64,000 bases of DNA from Streptomyces sp. Root1304 (GTDB lineage: Bacteria; Actinomycetota; Actinomycetes; Streptomycetales; Streptomycetaceae): NCBI RefSeq assembly GCF_001426405.1, contig NZ_LMEP01000025.1, positions 144,750 through 208,749 on the forward strand. The letters are read 5' to 3'. This document shows, piece by piece, positions 49,440-58,288 of this stretch. The translations under genes were made by a program, and so were the position numbers. Below the pieces are notes generated by a model. That model had not been told where the DNA came from. It was given only the letters and a program-made list of their open reading frames with translations, and did not search any database. How positions within the stretch are numbered: the stretch's first letter is position 1; each line of letters begins with the position of its first letter.

Positions 49440-50783
49440 TCAGCGCAGCCGCGCCGCCGTGATCCGGGGGAAGTGGAGCAGCAGGTCGTACGAGGCGGAG
49501 AGGCGCACCTGCGCCAGGTCGCCCGCCCAGGGGTACGCGGTTCCGATGCTCCGGGTCGGCCGGGGCACGGAGAGCCAGTCGCGTGCCGCGGGCGTCGTCC
49601 GCCGGAGGTCCAGGTAGAAGGCGCCGGGCGACACCCGGTCCAGGGTGTGGGAGGTGCTGTCGGGGCCGAGCGGGCCCACGGTGAAGGCCCGCAGCGGTTC
49701 GCCCGGGGCCTCCGTGTCGTGGGCGTTGAAGGAGCCCCGGCCGAAGGACGCGCCGACGCTCACGTAGTCCCGGCCGAGGGCGTCCCGCAGGAAGGCGCCC
49801 TGGAGCCGGGGGTACTGGTCGGGGCGGGGGGTCTCGTAGCCGACGTGGCCGTTGTGCGCGGAGAGCACGATCCGGTCGCCGGTCCGCCGCTGCCACCACA
49901 CCGTGTTCTCGGCCATGACCCGGTCGCGGTAGAGCATCGCCTCGGCGATCCCCGCGTCCGTCGCCATGTCGTGGGCGTACTCGGTGCCGACCTGGGCGAT
50001 GGCCCGCGCGTGCTGGACCGCCCACGCGGCGGCCTCCCGCGCCCGGGGGTCCCGGGCGGGGCGCTGCTCCCCGAGGAGGGCGAGGGCCCGGTTCACCTCG
50101 GCGGCCATCCGCCGTCGCTCGGGGAGCGGCCGGGCCATGTACCCCTTCATCCACGTCTCGACGTCGCCGGACGGGCGCGAGGCCCGGTACAGCTCCCGGA
50201 AGCGGGGGAGGAGCGCCGGGTGGGTGCGGGCCACGTAGGAGGTGACGGTGTCGAAGAGGTTCGGGCCCGCGTAACCGAGGTCGTTGCCCATGAAACGGAC
50301 CTGGTGCTCGGGGTGGAGCTGGTTGTGGCGTCGCATCCACCGGAACAGGTCGAGGTACTCCTCGGTGTTCCAGAGCCGGTACGACTCCTGGAACTCGTCC
50401 CGCATGATCTCCCGGATGTCGCCGGCGCCGGTGCGCACCCATGCGTCGACGAGCAGACCGGTGGACCAGTTGGCCTCCAGGGCGAAGGTGGTGAAGCCCC
50501 GGCGTTCCACGAGGTGTTCGAAGATCCGGTGCTTGGCCTCGAAGAACTCGGCCGAGCTGTGGGTGGCCTCGCCGATGCCGACGACCTTGGCCGAGCCGAC
50601 CATCCGGTCGAGCGGACGCAGGTCGGTGAAGGGCTCTGCGGTGCGGGCGAGTTCGCGTGCGGGATCGGAGGCGGGCGGGGCGCCGGCCGCGCCGGCGGCG
50701 GGCGCGAGGCCGCCGAGAAGAGCGGCGGCCAGCAGTCCGGCGAGGAGCGGGCGGCGGCGTAAGGAAGTGCGGGAGAAGGCCAT
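49440..50783 (-). CDS. Secreted erythromycin esterase-family protein
   Basis: The 447-residue precursor has a twin-arginine-like/Sec signal (RTSLRRRPLLAGLLAAALLGGL, ending AGAAGA). The Ere-family catalytic region follows: GIGEATHSSAEF with the conserved Glu and His, then ALEANW and VLSAHNGHVGYE. Family members include macrolide-lactone hydrolases EreA/EreB, but many actinobacterial relatives have unknown substrates. Export would be unusual for a resistance enzyme. Start ATG 50781-50783; monocistronic. Confidence 0.85.
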   Translation of the reverse strand: MAFSRTSLRRRPLLAGLLAAALLGGLAPAAGAAGAPPASDPARELARTAEPFTDLRPLDRMVGSAKVVGIGEATHSSAEFFEAKHRIFEHLVERRGFTTFALEANWSTGLLVDAWVRTGAGDIREIMRDEFQESYRLWNTEEYLDLFRWMRRHNQLHPEHQVRFMGNDLGYAGPNLFDTVTSYVARTHPALLPRFRELYRASRPSGDVETWMKGYMARPLPERRRMAAEVNRALALLGEQRPARDPRAREAAAWAVQHARAIAQVGTEYAHDMATDAGIAEAMLYRDRVMAENTVWWQRRTGDRIVLSAHNGHVGYETPRPDQYPRLQGAFLRDALGRDYVSVGASFGRGSFNAHDTEAPGEPLRAFTVGPLGPDSTSHTLDRVSPGAFYLDLRRTTPAARDWLSVPRPTRSIGTAYPWAGDLAQVRLSASYDLLLHFPRITAARLR

Positions 50784-50927
50784 GGGGCCAGCGTGGTCGG
50801 CGGGACGCCCTCGGGGACATACCGTGCACCCCCCGGTCGGAAGGGGGGACAACCCCCTGTCGGGGGTGGAGCGGTGACGCCCCGGCACCCGGGGACGGGA
50901 GTCGCCGCCCGCCCTGGCCGCCCGCCC

Positions 50928-52178
50928 TCACCGATAGAGCAGATACCCCCTCCGTACCGCCCGGAAGGCCGCCAGGTCCGTCTCCCACGCCCCGACGACC
51001 TCGTCCACCCCCGCCCCCGCGTCGATCAGCGTCCGCACCCGGGTCGACCCGGTCAGCTTGTCGATCCAGTTGTCCGCGCGCCAGGCGAAGCCGGACCACG
51101 AGCTCCTGGCGGTGACGAGGAGACCGATGCCGGTCCGTACCGGGTCGAAGGACGCGCGGTCGTCGACGTGCAGCTGTACCCCGCCCACCGTCTTCCCCTG
51201 GAACTTGGAGAAGGTCGGCGCGAAGTACGCCTCCCGGAAGCGGACCCCGGGGAGCCCGAGGGCGTTCGCCGCCTCCGCCCACCGCCGGTCGATCCCCTCG
51301 GCGCCGAGGAGTTCGAACGGGCGGGTGGTGCCCCGGCCCTCGGAGAGGTTCGTGCCCTCGAAGAGACAGGTGCCCGCGTAGACGAGCGCGGTGTCGGCCG
51401 TCGGCATGTTCGGGCTGGGCGGCACCCAGGGCAGCCCGGTGGCGTCGAAGAACTCCGTCCGCCGCCAGCCCGTCATCCGTACGGTCTCCAGGGCGACCGG
51501 GGTGGCCAGGAACTCCCCGTTGAAGAGCAGGGCCAGCTCCGCCACCGTCATGCCGTGCGCCTGCGCGATCGGCTCGCGCCCGACGAACGTGGCGAAGGCC
51601 CGGTCCAGGACGGGCCCGAGCGCCGCCCGCCCGGTCACCGGGTTCGGCCGGTCCAGGACCACGAACCGCTTCCCGGCCAGCGCGGCGGCCACCATGCAGT
51701 CGTACAGCGTCCAGATGTACGTGTAGAAGCGGGCGCCGACGTCCTGGATGTCGAAGACGACCGTGTCGACGCCGGAGGCGGTGAAGACGTCCGCGAGCTG
51801 CTGCCCGCTCTTCAGATACGTGTCGTAGACGGGCAGTCCGGTCGCGGGGTCGTCGTACCGGCCCTCCGAACCGCCCGCCTGCGCGGTGCCCCGGAAGCCG
51901 TGCTCGGGGCCGAAGACGGCGGTCAGGTCCACCCGCTCGTCGCCGTGCATCTCGTCCACCACGTGCCGCGCGTCCGGGGTGATCCCGGTCGGGTTGGTGA
52001 CGATGCCGACCCGCTCGCCGGCCAGGAGGGCGTACCCGTCGGCGGCGAGCCGCTCGAAACCGGTCCGCACCCGGCCGGGCCCCGGCGGCCGTCCCGCAGC
52101 CGAGGCGGTGGGCGCGGCGGCGGTCACCGCCCCGAGGGCGCCTCCGGCGGCCAGCAGACTCCGACGCGACAGGCTCAT
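50928..52178 (-). CDS. Exo-beta-N-acetylmuramidase, NamZ/DUF1343 family
   Basis: The 416-residue precursor has a Tat signal (SRRSLLAAGGALGAV, ending ASAAG). The DUF1343 body follows, with LAGERVGIVTNPTGI, VFGPEHGFRG, YDTYLKSG, VFDIQDVGARFYTY and LDRPNPV. NamZ enzymes remove terminal MurNAc from peptidoglycan fragments. The EGTNLSEGRGTTRPFE motif is also conserved. Export suggests extracellular wall recycling or scavenging. It lies 144 bp from the erythromycin-esterase-like gene on the same strand, but no operon link is evident. Confidence 0.9.
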   Translation of the reverse strand: MSLSRRSLLAAGGALGAVTAAAPTASAAGRPPGPGRVRTGFERLAADGYALLAGERVGIVTNPTGITPDARHVVDEMHGDERVDLTAVFGPEHGFRGTAQAGGSEGRYDDPATGLPVYDTYLKSGQQLADVFTASGVDTVVFDIQDVGARFYTYIWTLYDCMVAAALAGKRFVVLDRPNPVTGRAALGPVLDRAFATFVGREPIAQAHGMTVAELALLFNGEFLATPVALETVRMTGWRRTEFFDATGLPWVPPSPNMPTADTALVYAGTCLFEGTNLSEGRGTTRPFELLGAEGIDRRWAEAANALGLPGVRFREAYFAPTFSKFQGKTVGGVQLHVDDRASFDPVRTGIGLLVTARSSWSGFAWRADNWIDKLTGSTRVRTLIDAGAGVDEVVGAWETDLAAFRAVRRGYLLYR

Positions 52179-52270
52179 GCGGGACCTCCCAGGAGTGACA
52201 TGGGCACGCACGCTAGCGCTCCTGACCGCCCCGGGGAACGAGGCGTGCGGGCCGGGTCTTCCGCGACTCC

Positions 52271-52286
52271 ATACCGACTGGTTAGT
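52271..52286 (+). promoter_or_regulatory. TetR-type operator upstream of SDR gene
   Basis: ATACCGACTGGTTAGT matches the reverse complement of the site at 56113-56128 in 14 of 16 positions. A TAGTCT hexamer overlapping its end may be the -10 box. Confidence 0.55.
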
Positions 52287-52319
52287 CTGTCCCGGTCGTC
52301 AGAGCCGAGAGGTGGGTCC

Positions 52320-53102
52320 ATGACCGAGGACACGAACGGAATCCGGGGCGCCGGCGTCGTCGTCACCGGAGCGGGCGGCGGCATCGGAGCCGCCCTCGCC
52401 CGCCGGTTCGCCGCCGAAGGGGCCCGGGTCGTCGTCAACGACCTCGACCCGGACCGCACCAAGGCCGTCGCCGAGGAGATCGGCGCCCTCGCCGTCCCCG
52501 GCGACGCCTCCGCCGTCGTCGACGAGGCCCGCGAGGCCCTCGGCGGCACCGGCGCCATCGACGTCTGGTGCGCCAACGCCGGACTCTCCTCGCCCGGCGA
52601 CGCCTTCGCAGACGAGGACGTCTGGGCCGCGGCCTGGGACGTCAACGTCATGGCCCACGTCCGCGCGGCCCGCGCCCTCCTCCCGGAATGGCTGGAACGC
52701 GGCAGTGGCCGCTTCGTGTCCACCGTCTCCGCCGCCGGTCTGCTCACCATGATCGGCGCGGCGCCGTACAGCGTCTCCAAGCACGGCGCGTACGCCTTCG
52801 CCGAATGGCTCTCCCTCACCTACCGGCACCGCGGCCTCAAGGTCCACGCGATCTGCCCGCAGGGCGTCCGTACGGACATGCTCACCGCCGCCGGATCGGC
52901 CGGTGACCTCGTCCTCGCCCCCACCGCGATCGAGCCCGAGGACGTCTCCGACGCCCTCATGGAGGCCATCGCCGCCGACCGCTTCCTGGTCCTGCCCCAC
53001 CCCGAGGTCGCGGGCTACTACCGCAACCGGGCCACCGACCCCGAGCGCTGGCTCGGCACCATGAACCACGTCCAGCGGACCTGGGAGACGGGCGCCCGGT
53101 AA
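52320..53102 (+). CDS. SDR-family dehydrogenase
   Basis: The 260-residue classical SDR has the cofactor motif TGAGGGIG, NAG in CANAGLS, and the catalytic Ser-Tyr-Lys (STVSAAG, YSVSKHG). It is an NAD(P)-dependent alcohol/ketone oxidoreductase; location beside beta-oxidation genes suggests a hydroxyacyl or steroid-like substrate. ATG 52320 follows gagaggtgg. An operator-like site before it is shared with the acyl-CoA dehydrogenase operon at 56 kb. Confidence 0.9.
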   Translation: MTEDTNGIRGAGVVVTGAGGGIGAALARRFAAEGARVVVNDLDPDRTKAVAEEIGALAVPGDASAVVDEAREALGGTGAIDVWCANAGLSSPGDAFADEDVWAAAWDVNVMAHVRAARALLPEWLERGSGRFVSTVSAAGLLTMIGAAPYSVSKHGAYAFAEWLSLTYRHRGLKVHAICPQGVRTDMLTAAGSAGDLVLAPTAIEPEDVSDALMEAIAADRFLVLPHPEVAGYYRNRATDPERWLGTMNHVQRTWETGAR

Positions 53103-53136
53103 CAGGAGCCCCGGCGGATGGGAAGATCTACGGGCG

Positions 53137-53148
53137 GGAACACGTTCC
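53137..53148. promoter_or_regulatory. Inverted repeat upstream of TetR 53187
   Basis: The palindrome GGAAC-AC-GTTCC lies 38 bp before the TetR start. It differs from the ATACCGACTGGT sites and may be the autoregulatory operator. Confidence 0.5.
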
Positions 53149-53186
53149 GCTGACCGAAAACGATCACCAGGGAAGGCGGCGGAAGC

Positions 53187-53780
53187 ATGGCCAGGACGAC
53201 GGACGGGAACGGCACTCCCGTCCCCCAGAGGCTCCTCGCCGCCGCCACCCGGCTCTTCGCCGAGCAGGGGTACGACCGCACCTCCGTCCAGGAGATCGTC
53301 GAGGCCGCCGGGGTCACCAAGGGCGCCCTCTACCACTACTTCGGCTCCAAGGAGGACCTCCTCCAGGAGGTCTACGCCCGGGTCCTGCGCCTCCAGCAGG
53401 AACGCCTCGACGCCTACGCGGACGCCGACGAGCCCATCGAGGACCGGCTGCGCGCCGCCGCCGCCGACGTCGTCGTCACCACCATCGAGAACCTCGACGA
53501 CGCCGCCATCTTCTTCCGCTCCATGCACCACCTCAGCCCGGAGAAGAACAAGCAGGTCAGGTCGGAGCGGCGCCGCTACCACGAGCGCTTCCGGGCCCTG
53601 GTCGAGGAGGGCCAGCGGGCCGGGGTGTTCTCCTCGGCGACCCCCGCCGACCTGGTCGTGGACTACCACTTCGGCTCGGTCCACCACCTCTCCACCTGGT
53701 ACCGCCCGGACGGCCCGCTCACCCCCGAAGAGGTGGCGGGCCATCTCGCCGATCTGCTGCTGAGGGCGCTCCGCCCCTGA
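53187..53780 (+). CDS. TetR-family regulator (KstR2/FadR-like)
   Basis: The 197-residue regulator has a helix-turn-helix (TSVQEIVEAAGVTKGALYHYFGSKEDLL, about 32-60). A ligand domain with FRSMHHLSPEKNKQVRSERRRYHERF recalls acyl-CoA-responsive repressors. It is set between an SDR gene and the convergent acyl-CoA dehydrogenase/phosphotransferase operon, whose promoters share an operator-like word. It may control those or only itself through the site at 53137. Confidence 0.88.
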   Translation: MARTTDGNGTPVPQRLLAAATRLFAEQGYDRTSVQEIVEAAGVTKGALYHYFGSKEDLLQEVYARVLRLQQERLDAYADADEPIEDRLRAAAADVVVTTIENLDDAAIFFRSMHHLSPEKNKQVRSERRRYHERFRALVEEGQRAGVFSSATPADLVVDYHFGSVHHLSTWYRPDGPLTPEEVAGHLADLLLRALRP

Positions 53781-53826
53781 TCCGCGGCCGGGCCCCGTCG
53801 TGACGGCGGGACTTTCCGGACACGAC

Positions 53827-55041
53827 CTACAGGTACTTCTTCAGCTCCCGGCGCGCCAGCGACCGCTGGTGCACCTCGTCCGGGCCGTCCGCGAGCTTCA
53901 GCGTCCGCGCCGCCGCCCACAGCTCGGCCAGCGGGAAGTCCTGCGACACCCCGCCCGCGCCGTGCGCCTGGACCGCCCTGTCGATGATGTCGACGACCGC
54001 GCGCGGGGTCGCGATCTTGATGGCCTGGATCTCGGTGTGCGCGCCCCGGTTGCCGACGGTGTCCATGAGCCAGGCCGTCTTGAGGACGAGGAGCCGCAGC
54101 TGCTCGATCGTCACCCGGGCGTCCGCGATCCAGTTCTGCACGACGCCCTGCTGGGCGAGCGGCTTGCCGAAGGCGGTACGGGTGACCGCCCGCCGGCACA
54201 TCAGCTCCACGGCCCGCTCGGCCATGCCGATCAGCCGCATGCAGTGGTGGATGCGGCCGGGCCCGAGCCGGGCCTGGGCGATGGCGAAGCCGCCGCCCTC
54301 CTCGCCGATCAGGTTCGCCGCCGGGACCCGGACCCCGTCGAAGAGCACCTCGGCGTGGCCGCCGTGGTAGTGGTCCTCGTACCCGTACACCCGCATCGCG
54401 CGCCGCACCTCGACGCCGGGGGTGTCGCGGGGGACGAGGATCATCGACTGCTGACGGCGGGGGTCGGCCCCGTCGGGGTCGGTCTTGCCCATGACGATGA
54501 AGATCCTGCAGTCGGGGTTCATCGCCCCGGAGATGTACCACTTGCGGCCGTCCACGACGTACGAGTCGCCGTCCCGCCGGATCCGCGTCTCGATGTTCGT
54601 CGCGTCGGAGGAGGCGACCTCCGGCTCGGTCATCGCGAAGGCCGAGCGGATCTCGCCGGCGAGGAGCGGCTCCAGCCACTGCTTCTTCTGCGCCTCGTCG
54701 CCGAACTGGGCGAGCAGCTCCATGTTCCCGGTGTCGGGGGCGGCGCAGTTCAGGGCGGTCGGGGCGAGGTGCGGGCTGCGGCCGGTGATCTCGGCGAGCG
54801 GCGCGTACTGGAGGTTGGTCAGCCCGGCCCCGTACGCGGCGTCCGGCAGGAAGAGATTCCACAGGCCCTGCCGCTTGGCCTCCGCCTTGAGGTCCTCGAC
54901 GACCTGCGGGGTGTCCCAGGGGGAGGCGAGCAGGGCGCGCTGCTCCTCGGCCACGGCCTCGGCCGGGTACACGTGCTCGTCCATGAAGGCGAGGAGCTTC
55001 GTCCGCAGTTCCTCGGTGTGTGCGTCGTACGCGAAGTCCAT
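53827..55041 (-). CDS. Acyl-CoA dehydrogenase (ACAD10/11-like)
   Basis: This 404-residue flavoprotein has FAMTEPEVASSDATNIET, VDGRKWYISGAMNPDCR and RTAFGKPLAQQGVVQNWIAD motifs of the ACAD10/11/FadE type. The C-terminal GPDEVHQRSLARRELKKYL is typical of this branch. It dehydrogenates an acyl-CoA, possibly derived from 4-hydroxy acids. It follows the phosphotransferase gene with a 6-bp gap; the same two activities are fused in animal ACAD10/11, so the pair probably forms a hydroxyacyl-CoA degradation unit. Confidence 0.92.
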   Translation of the reverse strand: MDFAYDAHTEELRTKLLAFMDEHVYPAEAVAEEQRALLASPWDTPQVVEDLKAEAKRQGLWNLFLPDAAYGAGLTNLQYAPLAEITGRSPHLAPTALNCAAPDTGNMELLAQFGDEAQKKQWLEPLLAGEIRSAFAMTEPEVASSDATNIETRIRRDGDSYVVDGRKWYISGAMNPDCRIFIVMGKTDPDGADPRRQQSMILVPRDTPGVEVRRAMRVYGYEDHYHGGHAEVLFDGVRVPAANLIGEEGGGFAIAQARLGPGRIHHCMRLIGMAERAVELMCRRAVTRTAFGKPLAQQGVVQNWIADARVTIEQLRLLVLKTAWLMDTVGNRGAHTEIQAIKIATPRAVVDIIDRAVQAHGAGGVSQDFPLAELWAAARTLKLADGPDEVHQRSLARRELKKYL

Positions 55042-55047
55042 GGCGGT

Positions 55048-56070
55048 TCAGCCTTCCTGAAGGGTGGTCAGGCCGTGCTCGATGAAGACGGGGACGAGTT
55101 CCCCGATGCGGTCGAAGCCCGCGCCGACCGTCTGCCCGAGCGTCCAGCGGTAGTGGATGCCCTCCAGGATCACGGCGAGCTTGAACCAGGCGAAGGCGGT
55201 GTACCAGGCGAGGGCGGAGGTGTCGCGGCCCGAGCGGGCGGCGTAGCGCTCGGCCAGTTCGGCGGCGCTCGGGTGCCCGGGGGCCGTGGCCGTGGTGGAG
55301 ATGGGGGAGTCCGGCAGGTCGAGCGGCGTGCTGTACATGACGAGCAGGCCGAGGTCGGTGAGCGGGTCGCCGAGGGTGGACATCTCCCAGTCGAGGACGG
55401 CCCGGATGCGGTCGTCCTCGCCGATGAGGACGTTGTCGAGCCGGTAGTCGCCGTGGATCACGGTCGGCGGGGGAGAGACGGGGAGCGCGCGGCCCAGCGC
55501 GGCGTGCAGCTCGTCGATCCCGGGCAGCTCCCGGCCGCGCGAGGCGTCGAGCTGCTTGCCCCAGCGGCGCAGCTGCCGGTCGAGGAAGCCCTCGGGGCGG
55601 CCGAAGTCGCCGAGACCCACCGCCTCCGGGTCGACGGCGTGCAGGTCGACGAGGGTGTCGACGAGACCGAGGACGGCGGCGCGGGTGCGCTCGGGGCCGA
55701 GCGGGGCGAGTTCGGCGGCCGAGCGGTACGGGGTGCCGTCGACGAACTCCATGACGTAGAAGGGCGCCCCGAGCACGGAGTCGTCCTCACAGAGCAGCAG
55801 CGTCTCCGGCACGGGGACGGCCGTCGTGTGCAGGGCGCTGATGACGCGGTGCTCGCGCCGCATGTCGTGGGCGGTGGCCAGCACGTGGCCGAGGGGCGGC
55901 CTGCGGACCACCCAGCGGCCGGTGCCGTCGGTGACGACGTACGTCAGGTTCGACCTGCCGCCTTCGATCAGCCGGGCTTCGAGGGGGCCGGACACCAGGC
56001 CGGGGCGCTCGCGGTCGAGGAAGCGGCGCAGCTGCTCGGGGTCGAGACCTGGCGGCGGGGCGGAACTCAT
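55048..56070 (-). CDS. APH-family phosphotransferase (ACAD10/11 N-domain-like)
   Basis: The 340-residue protein has the aminoglycoside/choline-kinase fold: GGRSNLTYVV, the catalytic HGDYRLDNVL and the metal-binding DWEMSTLGDPLTDLG. In animal ACAD11 such a domain phosphorylates 4-hydroxyacyl-CoA before elimination and dehydrogenation. Adjacent acyl-CoA dehydrogenase supports the same chemistry here. ATG 56068-56070 follows ggaggt. Confidence 0.9.
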   Translation of the reverse strand: MSSAPPPGLDPEQLRRFLDRERPGLVSGPLEARLIEGGRSNLTYVVTDGTGRWVVRRPPLGHVLATAHDMRREHRVISALHTTAVPVPETLLLCEDDSVLGAPFYVMEFVDGTPYRSAAELAPLGPERTRAAVLGLVDTLVDLHAVDPEAVGLGDFGRPEGFLDRQLRRWGKQLDASRGRELPGIDELHAALGRALPVSPPPTVIHGDYRLDNVLIGEDDRIRAVLDWEMSTLGDPLTDLGLLVMYSTPLDLPDSPISTTATAPGHPSAAELAERYAARSGRDTSALAWYTAFAWFKLAVILEGIHYRWTLGQTVGAGFDRIGELVPVFIEHGLTTLQEG

Positions 56071-56112
56071 ACGTGCGTACCTCCGGATCGGCTTCGGTCG
56101 GCGTTCATGATG

Positions 56113-56128
56113 ACCGACCAGTCGGTAT
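56113..56128 (-). promoter_or_regulatory. TetR-type operator upstream of the ACAD10/11-like operon
   Basis: ACCGAC-CA-GTCGGT is a perfect short palindrome 43 bp upstream of the phosphotransferase start. Its reverse complement corresponds to the site at 52271-52286. Confidence 0.6.
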
Positions 56129-56255
56129 GTCGTCCAGAGGGGTGTGGGGAACGAGACTCCCGTGCCCCCGGGGCAGGGGCGCCGCCGGGCCGGGCGCGGG
56201 CACGCGCGCCCCGGGCCGGCGGACCGGTCCGGGGCGCGCGTCGCGTCACCGTCGG

Positions 56256-57167
56256 TCAGGCGTGGCAGGCCACCGGCACCCCGCCGTTCATCGCCGCCAT
56301 GTCCCCGAAGACCGCCGCCGGGTCGAGCGGCGACCCCTCCGGCAGGCCCTCCAGCTCCGCGTACGCCCGGTGCAGGTTCGCCACCAGGCGCTCGCTCTCC
56401 CGCCACGCGGCGAACTCGCCCGGCTCCGTCCGCCGCGCCGTCTCCAGCGGCGTGTCCCCGCGCGCGTACCCCTCCGCCCCCAGCTCCCGCACCCAGAGCA
56501 GGTACCGCTCCGTCGCGTCGTACGCCGAGGGATCGGTCACCCGGCCGTGCCCCGGCACCACCGTCGGAGCGTCCAGGGAGCGCAGCAGGGCGAGCGCCCG
56601 CAGCGACCCGGCCAGCGAACCCATCGGCAGGAACGGCGTCCCGCCCTGGAAGACCAGGTCGCCGGTGAAGACCACGCCCTGCTCGGGCAGGTGCACGATC
56701 GAGTCGCCCGTCGTGTGCGCGGGACCCGGGTGGATCAGCCGCACCTCGATGTCCCCGACGTGCAGCGTCAGGTGCTCCCGGTAGGTGACGGACGGCGGCA
56801 GGATGTCGACGTCCCCGAAGTCGGTCGCGGGCCACAGCAGATGGAGCTGGTGCCCGGCCGCGAGCTGCTCGGTGCGGCAGTTCTCGTGCCCGACGATCCG
56901 CGCCTCGGGCAGGAACACCTTGTTGCCGTAGGTGTGGTCGCCGTGGTGGTGGGTGGAGACGACCGTGCCGGGCGGCGCGAGGCCCTCGGCGAGGACCGCG
57001 TCGCGCAGCAGCCGGGCCCGGCGCTCGGTGGCGGCGGTGTCCACGAGCAGAGACTCGCGCGCGTCGCCGAGGAAACCGGCGTTGTTCAGGCACCAGCCGC
57101 CGTCGGGCTGGACGAAGGCGTGGACGCGCGGCGCGAGCGCGACCACATAGGGATCGGTGGCAGACAA
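56256..57167 (-). CDS. Metallo-beta-lactamase-fold hydrolase
   Basis: The 303-residue protein has the zinc motif THHHGDHTYGN, then AHTTGDSIVHLP, VVFTGDLVFQGG and VPGHGRV, in the order of class B-like and quinoprotein-relay MBL hydrolases. No signal peptide is present. The start is probably TTG at 57165-57167, preceded by gggggaa; no ATG or GTG fits well. Substrate unknown. It diverges from a quinone-oxidoreductase-like gene. Confidence 0.8.
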   Translation of the reverse strand: MSATDPYVVALAPRVHAFVQPDGGWCLNNAGFLGDARESLLVDTAATERRARLLRDAVLAEGLAPPGTVVSTHHHGDHTYGNKVFLPEARIVGHENCRTEQLAAGHQLHLLWPATDFGDVDILPPSVTYREHLTLHVGDIEVRLIHPGPAHTTGDSIVHLPEQGVVFTGDLVFQGGTPFLPMGSLAGSLRALALLRSLDAPTVVPGHGRVTDPSAYDATERYLLWVRELGAEGYARGDTPLETARRTEPGEFAAWRESERLVANLHRAYAELEGLPEGSPLDPAAVFGDMAAMNGGVPVACHA

Positions 57168-57310
57168 AGGGATTCCCCCGGGTGAGAGCCCAACTGGACA
57201 GGGGAAGAGTGCCAGTTGCCGAGGTCGGGGGGAAAGTCGCGCCCGGGGCCGGGCCCCGCCCGTACCGTCCCCGCTTGCGTGCGCGCCCCGGCGCACCGAG
57301 GGTCGTGGGT

Positions 57311-58240
57311 ATGAAGGCGATCAGCTACAGCCGGTACGGCGGCCCCGACGTCCTGGAGTACGGCGAGCTGCCCGACCCCAAGGTCGGGCCCGACGGCGTC
57401 CTGGTCAGGGTGCGGGCGGCGTCCGTCAACCCTGTCGACTGGAAGTGCCAGGCCGGATACCTCGACGGGATGCTCGACGCGGTCTTCCCCGTCGTCCCCG
57501 GCTGGGACGTCTCGGGAGTCGTCGTACGGCCCGGGGTCTCCGTCACCGAGTTCGCCGAGGGCGACGAGGTCATGGGGTACGTCCGTGAGGACTTCCTCTC
57601 CCGCGGCACCTTCGCCGAGTACGTCGCCGCCCCCGTCCGCACCCTGGCCCGCAAGCCGCGCACCCTCGGCTTCGAGGAGTCCGCGGCCCTGCCGCTCGTC
57701 GGCCTCACCGCCTACCAGGCGCTCCGCCAGGCCCTCGCGGTCCGCCCGCGCGACACCGTCCTCGTCCACGCGGCGGCCGGCGGCGTCGGCTCGATGGCCG
57801 TGCAGATCGCCCGCGACCTGGGCTGCCGGGTGATCGGCGCGACCAGGGACGCCGGCCTGGAACGGGTCGCCGAGCTCGGCGCCGAACCCGTCCGCTACGA
57901 CGAGGGGACCTTCGCCGCCCAGGTCAGGGCCATCGCGCCGCTGGGCGTGGACGCCGTCCTCGACACCATCGGGGGCCCGTTCCTGCGGATCTCCGCGGGA
58001 CTGCTCGCCCCCGGCGGCCGGCTCGCCTCGATCGCCGACGGGGAGGTCCTCGCCCTCGGCGGCCGCTACTTCTGGGTGCGGCCGGACCCCGTCGACCTCG
58101 CGGCCCTCGCGGACCTGGTCGACGCGGGCGTGCTCACCGTGCGGGTGGCCAGGACGTTCCCACTGGAACAGGCGGCGGACGCCCAGCGCGCGAACGCCGC
58201 CGGCGGCCTCAACGGCAAGGTCGTGGTCACGGTCCCCTGA
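57311..58240 (+). CDS. NADP-dependent quinone oxidoreductase-like MDR protein
   Basis: The 309-residue enzyme lacks zinc ligands and has the quinone oxidoreductase layout: GGPDVLEYGELPDP, NPVDWKCQAGYLDG, GWDVSGVV and the nucleotide motif HAAAGGVGSMAVQ. ATG 57311 follows ggtcgtgggt, a weak ribosome-binding site. It probably reduces quinones or enones; the nearby soxR could be relevant, but no SoxR operator is visible. Confidence 0.9.
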   Translation: MKAISYSRYGGPDVLEYGELPDPKVGPDGVLVRVRAASVNPVDWKCQAGYLDGMLDAVFPVVPGWDVSGVVVRPGVSVTEFAEGDEVMGYVREDFLSRGTFAEYVAAPVRTLARKPRTLGFEESAALPLVGLTAYQALRQALAVRPRDTVLVHAAAGGVGSMAVQIARDLGCRVIGATRDAGLERVAELGAEPVRYDEGTFAAQVRAIAPLGVDAVLDTIGGPFLRISAGLLAPGGRLASIADGEVLALGGRYFWVRPDPVDLAALADLVDAGVLTVRVARTFPLEQAADAQRANAAGGLNGKVVVTVP

Positions 58241-58288
58241 GACCGCCCCCGAGCCCCGGACCCCGGGCCGTCCCGCTCCCGGCCCGCG

